Assembly: GCA_963667315.1 (NCBI GenBank)
Contig: OY763325.1
Coordinates: forward strand, 3,472,001-3,536,000
Direction of reading: 5' to 3'
Source of the DNA: DAINPP01 sp963667315
GTDB taxonomy: Bacteria > Thermotogota > Thermotogae > MWEM01
Length of the DNA: 64,000 nucleotides
In this document: positions 26,539-33,971 of the stretch, one piece after another
Numbering within the stretch: the stretch's first letter is position 1
Layout of the letters: each line of letters opens with the position of its first letter
The notes under the pieces: generated by a model
Told to the model about the DNA's origin: nothing
The model's input: only the letters and a program-made list of their open reading frames with translations
The model's database searches: none
Translations under genes and position numbers: made by a program

Positions 26539-27204
26539 TTAACCCCGCCTTTCAGCATATAAGAGTTCTTTTATGTATTTTGATTCTTCTTCTATGAATT
26601 GAATCATTCCGGAAAGGGTATTGTATCGGTGTTCTGAATCATCAGCTATTGGCCTGTTGTCATATTGTTCATTCAGAATGGAATCTCTCATGGCTTCTAT
26701 CTCAACCTTGAAAGCAACGTTCTCAATATCGTATCCCGAAGCTTTTTTCAGCAGGCTCCATATTGTTTTACGCCTCTGATCTCTGAGAAAAAGCAGATAA
26801 TCTACCGCTTTTGCCTCTTTATGATAAAGTGTTGACCCCATCCCGTCTTTCAAGGCGTCTTGTTCCGAGTCTTTAAATGGTGTCCATATCTTAATGTTAT
26901 TCTGAATATCTGCCAGGATATGTGAACAGTAGCCGTGGATGAAGTCGGTATTTGCGTTCGAGCTGTTCCGATCAAGAAAAGCGAAGATGTTTTCAGTCCA
27001 TTCTTCATTATTGGAAATCCAGCCCCATCTTTCTTCCCCGACACAAAGATGGCTGGCTTTCTTCATATCACTTTCATAGGATTTTCTGAAGTGGACAGCA
27101 TCGGGGGCTATCGCTCCGAGTAGAAAATCGGAAGGATTCTTGATCTGAGATGTGGTATTGATGATATCATAAGCGATGTACAGATGGGTCATGACAAAAG
27201 GCAT
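26539..27204 (-). CDS. zinc-dependent phospholipase C-like protein
   Basis: 221 aa cytoplasmic protein. 'MTHLYIAYDI' at residues 5-14, 'DFLLGAIAPDAVHFRKSYE' and 'FIHGYCSHILADIQNN' carry the scattered His/Asp residues typical of the zinc-dependent PLC/S1-P1 nuclease-like fold seen in many uncharacterised Firmicutes proteins. There is no signal peptide, unlike secreted PLC toxins, so a different intracellular substrate is likely. SD AAGGAG. First gene of the operon that continues with the HD protein and the S66 peptidase. Confidence 0.65.
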   Translation of the reverse strand: MPFVMTHLYIAYDIINTTSQIKNPSDFLLGAIAPDAVHFRKSYESDMKKASHLCVGEERWGWISNNEEWTENIFAFLDRNSSNANTDFIHGYCSHILADIQNNIKIWTPFKDSEQDALKDGMGSTLYHKEAKAVDYLLFLRDQRRKTIWSLLKKASGYDIENVAFKVEIEAMRDSILNEQYDNRPIADDSEHRYNTLSGMIQFIEEESKYIKELLYAERRG

Positions 27205-27323
27205 GGTCTCACTCCTTATCTTTATTCTTACGATATTCTACCATTGATAAAGGTGTATGTGGATTTTCTGTTTTTTTAAAAGCGTTTTCATTCCTCCTTC
27301 TTATTCCTTTAAAAACATTTGGT

Positions 27324-29171
27324 CTATGATTTTACCTTTAATGTTCTCAGTGAGTTCAGAATGGCAATCAAAGCCACCCCAACATCTGCAAAGACGGCAA
27401 CCTGCATATTTGCAAGACCGAAGGCTCCCAGTGCGAGAACGATGCTCTTTATGCCCAGTGCGAGAACGATGTTCTGCTTTGCAATCGACATGGTCTTTCT
27501 TGCAATTTTAACGGCGAGAGGCAGTTTTGCAGGATTGTCATCCATCAGGACAATATCGGATGCCTCAATGGCGGCATCGGAACCGAGGGATCCCATGGAT
27601 ATGCCTATGTCTGCTCTTTTCAGAACAGGGGCATCGTTGATGCCATCCCCAACAAAGGCGACTTTCCTGCCCTTTTCCCGGGAAGCGAGGATCCTCTCAA
27701 GGATTTTTGATTTATCTTGTGGAAGTAATTGTGCATGATACTCTTCTATCGCCAGTTCCTTTGCAATGACTTCCGCCGTATGTTGATTATCTCCTGTCAG
27801 CATGACGGTTTTCTTTATTCCCAGTTCTTTTAATTGCTTTATTGCCGTTTTTGCATCAGTCTTTACACGGTCGGCTATGATGATGTGTCCGGCATATGAG
27901 CCGTCAAGGGCAACGTGAACGGTCGTTCCCGGAATATGACATTCATGCCAGTCGGCTTTCATTCGGTTCATCAACCGGTGATTTCCGGTATGAATCTGTT
28001 GCCCGTCTACGGTTGCGACGATTCCCTCTCCTGAAATTTCATTGATCTCTGAGATTCTCGTAAGATCGGGTGCTTTTCCGTATGCCTTCTTCAATGAATG
28101 AGATATCGGATGATTTGAATAGCCCTCGGATAAAGTCGCCAGTTCAAGTAATTTGGGTTCTTCAAGACGCTTCGGATGAACGGCTACAACGTTAAAACTT
28201 CCTTCTGTCAATGTTCCCGTCTTGTCAAAGACCATCGTATCCGCTTTTGCGAGTGCTTCAAGGTAATTTCCGCCTTTGACAAGAATGCCGTTTTTTGAGG
28301 CCCCGCCAATACCGCCGAAGAAACTCAACGGAATAGAAATGACCAATGCGCACGGGCAGGAAACAACGAGGAAGATCAGAGCTCGACTGATCCATTCTCC
28401 CCAAATCTGACCAAGGAACAAGGGCGGGATAACGGCGAGGAGTGTTGCGGCGATAACGACTGCCGGCGTATAATAACGGGCGAACCGGGTGATGAATTTC
28501 TCGGTCTTCGCCTTTTTAGTGCCGGCATTTTCAACGAGTTCGATGATCTTTGATGCCGTTGAGTCTTCAAAAGGTTTTTCGACTTTAATCTTAAGCAAAC
28601 CACCCTGATTAATGCTCCCACTGAAAACACTATCCCCTTCGGCTACATCTTCCGGTCTGGATTCTCCCGTTAAAGCAGCGGTGTTCAGGGTTGAGTTTCC
28701 CTGAGTGATCACCCCATCGAGCGGTATCCTTTCTCCCGGTCTGACGATGATCGTATCCCCAACCCGGATATCATCCGGATCTACCTGATTTAAAACACCA
28801 TCTTCTTCTACGTTGGCAAATTCAGGCATAATATCCATCAGGTCTGCTATGGAAGCCCTTGAATGATCTACTGCCATCCGCTGGAACAGTTCTCCCGTCT
28901 GATAAAATATCATGACTTCAACCGCTTCATGGTATTTTCCCAAAGCCAGTGCGCCGACTGTTGCCAACGCCATTAAAAAATTCTCGTCAAATATCTGTCC
29001 CGAAAGGATATTTCGTATCGCTGTCCACAGGACATCCCAGCCAACAAGGGCATAGGCTGTCAGCATCAAAACATGCGCATAAATTTCCGGTATTTTAAAC
29101 AACAACCCGATTAGAAAGAATCCGGCTGCAGCTACTATTCTGATGATCTCCCAATTTCTCTTTGATAACAA
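27324..29171 (-). CDS. Zn/Cd/Pb-type P1B ATPase lacking its own metal-binding domain
   Basis: 615 aa heavy-metal efflux pump. 'TGES' actuator near residue 168, the transmembrane metal site 'SCPCALVISIP' (Cys272-Cys274; CPC indicates Zn/Cd/Pb or Cu), phosphorylation motif 'DKTGTLTEG' (Asp316), 'SNHPISHSL' HP loop and hinge 'GDGINDAPVLKRADIG'. The N-terminal HMA domain usually fused to CadA/ZntA pumps is missing and instead encoded by the separate gene just upstream. The start appears to be TTG at 29171 with GGAAGG before it. Third gene of the arsR-HMA-pump operon. Confidence 0.93.
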   Translation of the reverse strand: MLSKRNWEIIRIVAAAGFFLIGLLFKIPEIYAHVLMLTAYALVGWDVLWTAIRNILSGQIFDENFLMALATVGALALGKYHEAVEVMIFYQTGELFQRMAVDHSRASIADLMDIMPEFANVEEDGVLNQVDPDDIRVGDTIIVRPGERIPLDGVITQGNSTLNTAALTGESRPEDVAEGDSVFSGSINQGGLLKIKVEKPFEDSTASKIIELVENAGTKKAKTEKFITRFARYYTPAVVIAATLLAVIPPLFLGQIWGEWISRALIFLVVSCPCALVISIPLSFFGGIGGASKNGILVKGGNYLEALAKADTMVFDKTGTLTEGSFNVVAVHPKRLEEPKLLELATLSEGYSNHPISHSLKKAYGKAPDLTRISEINEISGEGIVATVDGQQIHTGNHRLMNRMKADWHECHIPGTTVHVALDGSYAGHIIIADRVKTDAKTAIKQLKELGIKKTVMLTGDNQHTAEVIAKELAIEEYHAQLLPQDKSKILERILASREKGRKVAFVGDGINDAPVLKRADIGISMGSLGSDAAIEASDIVLMDDNPAKLPLAVKIARKTMSIAKQNIVLALGIKSIVLALGAFGLANMQVAVFADVGVALIAILNSLRTLKVKS

Positions 29172-29199
29172 TGGTGTCCCTTCCTTTCCTTTTTCAACG

Positions 29200-29424
29200 T
29201 CACCTGATGGTTTCTATCTTAACGTGTCGGTCTATCTTTTTACAGGCTTTTGTCATCGAATTGACAATCGCATCTTCCTGTGCCTCATCCATTTTAACGA
29301 TCAGTTTTTGAGTCATAAATGACAAAGCGACCTCATCAACTCCATCTATCTTTCCAATCGCCCTTTCCATCTTCGCAGCGCAATTTGCACAGTCGACACC
29401 TGAAATTTTGAATTTTTTTCTCAT
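29200..29424 (-). CDS. free-standing heavy-metal-associated (HMA) domain protein
   Basis: 74 aa with a complete ferredoxin-like HMA fold: 'KISGVDCANCAAKMERAIGK' contains the CxxC metal ligands, followed by 'IDGVDEVALSFMTQKLIVKM'. It resembles the N-terminal domain of CadA/ZntA pumps and is encoded 28 bp before the domain-less ATPase, so it likely acts as its metallochaperone or detached metal-binding domain. SD AAAGGGGG. Confidence 0.9.
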   Translation of the reverse strand: MRKKFKISGVDCANCAAKMERAIGKIDGVDEVALSFMTQKLIVKMDEAQEDAIVNSMTKACKKIDRHVKIETIR

Positions 29425-29435
29425 CTTTTCCCCCT

Positions 29436-29798
29436 TTATTCGTTGATATGTTCCATTCCCTGACTGAGAATTGTTTCCACATGGCTGTCAGCCAGTGAAT
29501 AGAGAACCGATTTTCCTTCCCGTCTGAATTTAACCAATTTGCTTTTTTTAAGTGTCCGGAGCTGATGAGAGATTGCCGACTGACTCATGGAAAGTGTACA
29601 AGCCAAGTCGCAAACACACATTTCAGATTCAAGCAATACGGACAGAATCTTGATACGTGTTGAATCACTGAAAATTCTGAATAGATCTGCAAGATCGTAC
29701 AGTATTTCTTCATCCGGTAATTTCCCTTGTATAGCTTTTACCGTTCCTTCATGAATATGGATCAGATCGCATTTTGGAACTTCTTTTCTGTTGACCAT
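29436..29798 (-). CDS. ArsR/SmtB-family metal-responsive repressor (CadC/CmtR-like)
   Basis: 120 aa from the ATG at 29798, which has AAAGGAG upstream. A winged helix with 'SQSAISHQLRTLKKSKLV' recognition helix. Two metal sites are visible: alpha-3N ligands 'ESEMCVCDLA' plus an N-terminal 'PKCDLIHIHEG', and an alpha-5 site in which Asp-x-His-x10-His-x2-Glu is exactly matched by 'DSHVETILSQGMEHINE'. This is the CadC/SmtB arrangement for Cd/Zn/Pb sensing. It would repress its operon by binding the 22-bp palindrome at 29829-29850. Confidence 0.93.
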   Translation of the reverse strand: MVNRKEVPKCDLIHIHEGTVKAIQGKLPDEEILYDLADLFRIFSDSTRIKILSVLLESEMCVCDLACTLSMSQSAISHQLRTLKKSKLVKFRREGKSVLYSLADSHVETILSQGMEHINE

Positions 29799-29828
29799 GA
29801 TCAACCACTCCTTTTGTTCAATATTGAA

Positions 29829-29850
29829 CATATGAACAATCATTCATATG
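29829..29850. promoter_or_regulatory. ArsR/SmtB operator
   Basis: CATATGAA-N6-TTCATATG, a perfect 8-bp inverted repeat located directly after the -10 of the operon promoter, like other SmtB/CadC operators (TGAA-N6-TTCA). Confidence 0.85.
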
Positions 29851-29851
29851 T

Positions 29852-29880
29852 ATTGTATAATGAAAAATGCTTTTTGTCAA
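29852..29880 (-). promoter_or_regulatory. sigma-70 promoter of the metal-efflux operon
   Basis: Minus-strand TTGACA (29880-29875), 17-bp spacer, TACAAT (29857-29852). Near-consensus and placed so that the operator covers the start site. Confidence 0.88.
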
Positions 29881-30054
29881 CAAAAGGACGGAAATCTAAT
29901 TAAACGGATTGATCGAAAATGCAAATATTCCAGTGAAAGATTTTTTGATTTACAGGGATTGATAATGAGAGTTCCGTGGATGAATGGGTTTTGGTCTTGA
30001 AAAAGAAAGTGAAGGAATCAGAAATTGGAACTTATCGAAACGAATAAAAAAAAA

Positions 30055-30079
30055 GGGGGCAGATATAAGATCTGCCCCC
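30055..30079 (-). terminator. intrinsic terminator of the four-repeat secreted protein gene
   Basis: GGGGGCAGAT (30055-30064) and ATCTGCCCCC (30070-30079) form a perfect 10-bp stem; the adjacent A run gives a U tract on the minus-strand transcript. Confidence 0.9.
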
Positions 30080-30093
30080 ATGATGGTCTTGGG

Positions 30094-31806
30094 TTATTTC
30101 AATGTTGCGATGATTGTGTAAGGAACGATACTACCGCGTGCATCGCCATAATCCATTACTTCGATATAATAGGTTCCCGCTGTTTTTATGTCCTTTTTAA
30201 CCGTTAATTCCTTGGAAAAATCGGAGGCATACTCCCAATTACTGAACAGGCCGTTATCCCCGTTGAGGATTCTTAAGCCCAATCTGTGTACAGGTCCCGG
30301 TTTTATCTTGATGACAAGTTCTCCGGGGGTTTTGATGTTCATTTTGAAGTAGTCTCTATCTCCTTTTGGGAAGATTTCAGCATTGTACGGGGTGTTCAGC
30401 AGGATCTGTTTTGCGGTTGAGAAACGATTGTTTTCTTCGAAACCATCCGATGAGGGTGAAAGTGAAACATTCAGTTTGTAAGGCTTCATACTGGCATAGT
30501 TGTCCCCATATTCAGCCAGTTCAAGATAATAATCACCGGAGAACATTTCTCTTTCAAGTTCAACTTCAAGGGCATTTTCATCGGCAACAACCCAATTGTT
30601 GTACAGATGGTTTTCATCGGTGAGAACTCTGAATTGAAGTCTGGTCAACGGATCCGTTGTGCTGACGTTGACCTTAACAATTCCCGTTTGCGGGATATTG
30701 AATTTGAAATAATCTCTATCTCCCCTGGCGAAAAGATATCCGGTATTATCAACATTGATCTTGATTGTTGAAGCTTCTCTGAAACGGCCGTTTGGTTCAT
30801 AATTATCCGGGATGATATCGAAGATGTTTTCGAGCAGGTAGGGGGTGAATGACCTTCGGTTATCCCCATAATGAGCGATTTCAATGTAAACAAGTTCAGA
30901 AGTGTTGAAGTCCTGTGTCAATTCACAGATTTCTCCCACATCTTCCGCCCAAACCCAATTTCTCAAAAGTTGATTTTCGTCGGTTAAAAGTCTCATGCCC
31001 AGTCTTATATTTGGGTCCGCACAACTCAGTTTCAACATCAATCGCCCCTGAGATGGGATTGACATCTTGAAATAATCTCTATCCCCATTCGGGAAGATGT
31101 AACTTTCCGTAATCGTGTTGTCTTTGAGCGGTTTTGCCTCTTTAAATCTTCCGTTTGGCTCCCAGATATCCGGAATGGCGTAATAAGCGGCATCCACCTT
31201 GTAATCGGTGATCTTGTTATCACCATATTGGGCAACTTCAAAGACAATTATTTGTCCGATATACGCCCAGTTGATATCGATTGAAGCGGTGATGCTGTCT
31301 TTACCGACTTCTGCCCATATCCAATTTCTGAGCAGACCGTTGTCTGCATTCAGTATTCGAATGCCGAGTCTCGAGCCCGGCTTGTTTGATGTCGCGGTAA
31401 AGGAGTATTCTCCGGCTTTATCCGCTTTGACAGCAAAATAATCCCTGTCACCGTTTGGGAATATTCTTGCATTTACCGTGGCAATCCCCTGGGCATCAAA
31501 GGGGAGAAGATTTGCCTTTGAAAAAGAGTTGTTATCTTCTGCCTCATCGACGATAGCCGGAGGAGTCATGTTGTTTTTTTTCTGAGGAAGTTGTGGTTTT
31601 TGTGAGGAAATTTGTATGCTCTGTACATCTGTCTTCTGAATCTTGTATTCAATGTTGAAATCGTCCTTTACAACGATAAAATCTCCAACCTGTGAGAGAA
31701 TCGTTCCCGCGATTTCCCGGCCGTTCTTTAAAACTACGGTGTCAGCCAGCAAAGAAACTGCGAAGCATGCAATCAGCATGACGATTAAAATCATTTTTCT
31801 TGACAT
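30094..31806 (-). CDS. secreted protein with four PPC-like repeats
   Basis: 570 aa. Signal peptide 'MSRKMILIVMLIACFAVSLL', a short N-terminal beta domain ('KNGREIAGTILSQVGDFIVV'), then four tandem repeats of about 110 residues. Each repeat is recognisable by a 'NGDRDYFKM'-type strand, 'RLGMRLLTDENQLLRNWVWA'-type segment and a closing 'YIEIAHYGDN'-type strand. This resembles pre-peptidase C-terminal (PPC) jelly-roll domains that occur beside secreted peptidases, but here no enzyme domain is attached. Likely an extracellular or surface protein; binding partner unknown. Monocistronic with SD AAGGAG. Confidence 0.82.
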   Translation of the reverse strand: MSRKMILIVMLIACFAVSLLADTVVLKNGREIAGTILSQVGDFIVVKDDFNIEYKIQKTDVQSIQISSQKPQLPQKKNNMTPPAIVDEAEDNNSFSKANLLPFDAQGIATVNARIFPNGDRDYFAVKADKAGEYSFTATSNKPGSRLGIRILNADNGLLRNWIWAEVGKDSITASIDINWAYIGQIIVFEVAQYGDNKITDYKVDAAYYAIPDIWEPNGRFKEAKPLKDNTITESYIFPNGDRDYFKMSIPSQGRLMLKLSCADPNIRLGMRLLTDENQLLRNWVWAEDVGEICELTQDFNTSELVYIEIAHYGDNRRSFTPYLLENIFDIIPDNYEPNGRFREASTIKINVDNTGYLFARGDRDYFKFNIPQTGIVKVNVSTTDPLTRLQFRVLTDENHLYNNWVVADENALEVELEREMFSGDYYLELAEYGDNYASMKPYKLNVSLSPSSDGFEENNRFSTAKQILLNTPYNAEIFPKGDRDYFKMNIKTPGELVIKIKPGPVHRLGLRILNGDNGLFSNWEYASDFSKELTVKKDIKTAGTYYIEVMDYGDARGSIVPYTIIATLK

Positions 31807-31974
31807 TTAAATCACACTCCTTATGAAATTTAGTCAGACAATAACCATATTATTATACTCCTTTTTTGATCGAAATTGAAAGTCTTGGAGTATGAGAAAT
31901 CAAGTGAAAAGTCAAGGTGTTATTGAAAAAAAGACCCTGATAGGATCAGAGCCTTAATGGGGTAGAATATGATT

Positions 31975-33384
31975 TTATTCTGCGAAATATGTGTTATAAA
32001 TCTCGGAATAAACACCTTCCATGACGATGAAATCGTAAGCTTTCTGGAATTTCTTTATGAAATCAGGAGAGGTACCTTTTGAAATTGCAATGAAAACATC
32101 TTTTGATTCAAAAAGGAGGATATTGTCAATGTCATCCATCGTGTAACCGGCATCTTTTACGATTTCTGCGACAGTTAGATTAGTGAATATAGAAAGATCT
32201 ACCTCTCCATTCACAAGGGCATTTACACATTCTTCCGCTGTTGTGAAGCTGATAAGGTTTTTAAACCCGGCATCTTTGAGATTCTGCTCGGTCCACCATG
32301 AGGCAGTCGTCGCAATCTTTCCAACCTTCTTTGCATATTCGGTGGAAGGTAAAGTCAGAGTTGAAGCCTTGTTTTTATAGAAAAAGGCGGAATTCTTTAC
32401 AACGGGACCGACCCAGTTGAAGAGTGATTTTCTGTTTTCAGTCTGTGCGATGCTGAACAGAACCACGTTGGGATTTAAGATGGCTACATTGTAGGCAACG
32501 GTCCAGTCAAGAACGAGTATATCTTCATCTCTGTTCATCTTATTGTTTATTTCCTTTACAATATCTGTGACAAATCCGCTTGGATTTCCGTTTTTGTCAG
32601 TGTATGTGAGTGGTGGATATTCTTCTGTAAGAAAAACCTGTTTTCCCGGAACAAATCCCCAGGGAAGCCATTTTTTATAAATCTTTTCAAATGTTCCGTT
32701 GTCTTTTAAATGGTCAAGTCCGTTCTGCCATTTTGCAACAATTGCATCATCTACATCTTTTGAGAAAGCGATGTACATGAAATCCGTTGAGACTGTGAAG
32801 ACATCCGTCAAGTCATCAATCGTCATATCCGCATCCTGAAGTAGCGAAACGATACCGAAATTATTGCAGATGAAAAGATAGTCTTCGTTGTTCATGAAGG
32901 TCTCAAAAGCCTCTTTCTGAGTATCAAAGGAAAGAATATTTTCAAATCCGAGTGCCTTGAGAACCTCTTCCGAGTATTCATTTTTAAAAAGACAGATCTT
33001 TTTGGCGGCTTTTGCATCTTCAATACGGTTAATCGAGATGTCATCGGAAGCTTTTCTGTAGAAACCTGTTCTGAGGATACCAACCGGTCCAACCCATTTG
33101 AAGTGATCTTTTCTGTCGCTGCTCATCATGAGAGAAGGGAGTGCCGTTCGTTTTTCTGTTTTGAGGGCTTTATACGCATCGGCCCATTCCATATGATTGA
33201 ATGAGATGGAATCTCCCAGCTCATTGGCAACGGCCTTTGCAACTTCTACCGCGAACCCTTTAATTTCACCGTTTGCTTCAAAACTGAAGGGGGGATATGG
33301 GTTTGTAATAAAATTGATGGGAGATGCCAATGCCGATGTTAATACGAAAGTCAGAATGACGGTTAATAAAATAATTCTTTTCAT
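31975..33384 (-). CDS. protein with two tandem family-3 solute-binding domains
   Basis: 469 aa. Signal peptide 'MKRIILLTVILTFVLTSALA' followed by two SBP_bac_3 domains (about 22-245 and 250-468). Each begins with the ligand-pocket strand ('FITNPYPPFSFEANGEIKGF' and 'FLTEEYPPLTYTDKNGNPSG') and contains the 'W-x-G-P' stretch 'FKWVGPVGILRTGF' / 'FNWVGPVVKNSAFF'. Such domains bind amino acids or similar polar solutes. No permease or ATPase gene is adjacent, so it may be an orphan receptor or act with a sensor. It is divergent from the RiPP-like operon, whose transporter also carries this domain type. SD AAGGAGG. Confidence 0.88.
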   Translation of the reverse strand: MKRIILLTVILTFVLTSALASPINFITNPYPPFSFEANGEIKGFAVEVAKAVANELGDSISFNHMEWADAYKALKTEKRTALPSLMMSSDRKDHFKWVGPVGILRTGFYRKASDDISINRIEDAKAAKKICLFKNEYSEEVLKALGFENILSFDTQKEAFETFMNNEDYLFICNNFGIVSLLQDADMTIDDLTDVFTVSTDFMYIAFSKDVDDAIVAKWQNGLDHLKDNGTFEKIYKKWLPWGFVPGKQVFLTEEYPPLTYTDKNGNPSGFVTDIVKEINNKMNRDEDILVLDWTVAYNVAILNPNVVLFSIAQTENRKSLFNWVGPVVKNSAFFYKNKASTLTLPSTEYAKKVGKIATTASWWTEQNLKDAGFKNLISFTTAEECVNALVNGEVDLSIFTNLTVAEIVKDAGYTMDDIDNILLFESKDVFIAISKGTSPDFIKKFQKAYDFIVMEGVYSEIYNTYFAE

Positions 33385-33561
33385 TTGAAACCTCCTTGAA
33401 AGATAAAAAATTCGAACCTGTAAAATCGACTTATTTTATTGATTATATCAAAAAAGATGATAAAATGAGGCTTATTCGATTAGAATTTTATGATTATTAT
33501 GTTGGTAATTTGGTGTTGTAGAAGGATAACGGTAGTTATTGGCGTGTTTAACCCGTTTATA

Positions 33562-33570
33562 TGATATAAT
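33562..33570 (+). promoter_or_regulatory. extended -10 promoter of the RiPP-like operon
   Basis: TGATATAAT about 75 bp before the precursor gene. TTGGCG at 33539-33544 is too far (20 bp) to be a good -35. Confidence 0.6.
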
Positions 33571-33645
33571 TCTGCAAGTTATAGATACACTTTTAAATTT
33601 TATGAGCGAAAAATATATTGAACGATTGATAACGGGAGGTCGTAT

Positions 33646-33885
33646 ATGACAAAAGCGTTACTTGAAAAGATCAGAGAATTTGAAGTAAAAGCCGGCAAGG
33701 ATTGGATGAAAGAATTTGAGGGACTTAAAACAACAGAAGAAATTGTCGGAAAAGTATCTTCATTTGATATTGCATTCGATCAGGAACTGGCAGAAGAAGC
33801 TTTGAAATTGATTCAAGCAGGTGTTGAAGATCTGACAGAAGAGGAACTGGCTGCTCTCGCGGGTGGGAAGATCGTCTTCCATTAG
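33646..33885 (+). CDS. Nif11/NHLP-like RiPP precursor peptide with a five-residue core
   Basis: 79 aa, acidic and mostly helical. The end 'VEDLTEEELAALAGG' is the classic Nif11/NHLP leader terminus (L-[ST]-x-E-E-L-x-x-[VLA]-A-G-G), with the double-Gly cleavage site at residues 73-74. What follows is only KIVFH and a TAG stop. The upstream part ('SSFDIAFDQELAEEALKLIQ') fits a helical leader. SD GGGAGG precedes the ATG. It lies just before a transporter fusion and a double-GNAT gene, and GNAT maturases are known to acylate Lys/Orn of Nif11/NHLP-type precursors (selidamides). I infer a lysine-containing minimal core peptide; an alternative is a regulatory peptide or degenerate precursor. Confidence 0.6.
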   Translation: MTKALLEKIREFEVKAGKDWMKEFEGLKTTEEIVGKVSSFDIAFDQELAEEALKLIQAGVEDLTEEELAALAGGKIVFH

Positions 33886-33916
33886 CTTATTTTGTTAAAA
33901 TAAGAAAAGTTTTTTA
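33886..33916 (+). terminator. AT-rich hairpin between precursor and transporter genes
   Basis: CTTATTTT (33886-33893), 3-nt loop, AAAATAAG (33897-33904), then AAAAGTTTTTT. Probably a partial terminator or RNA-stabilising stem that gives more precursor than transporter mRNA. Confidence 0.5.
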
Positions 33917-33971
33917 TACACTTACGGGGGAGTGTTGAAAAAGGCCGAAAATAACATCAGGGTGAGTGTAT

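Noticed and set aside
33870..33885. Precursor core possibly truncated by a frameshift
   Set aside because: Neither other frame after the GG codons gives a longer plausible core, and a hairpin follows the stop immediately, so KIVFH appears to be the genuine end.
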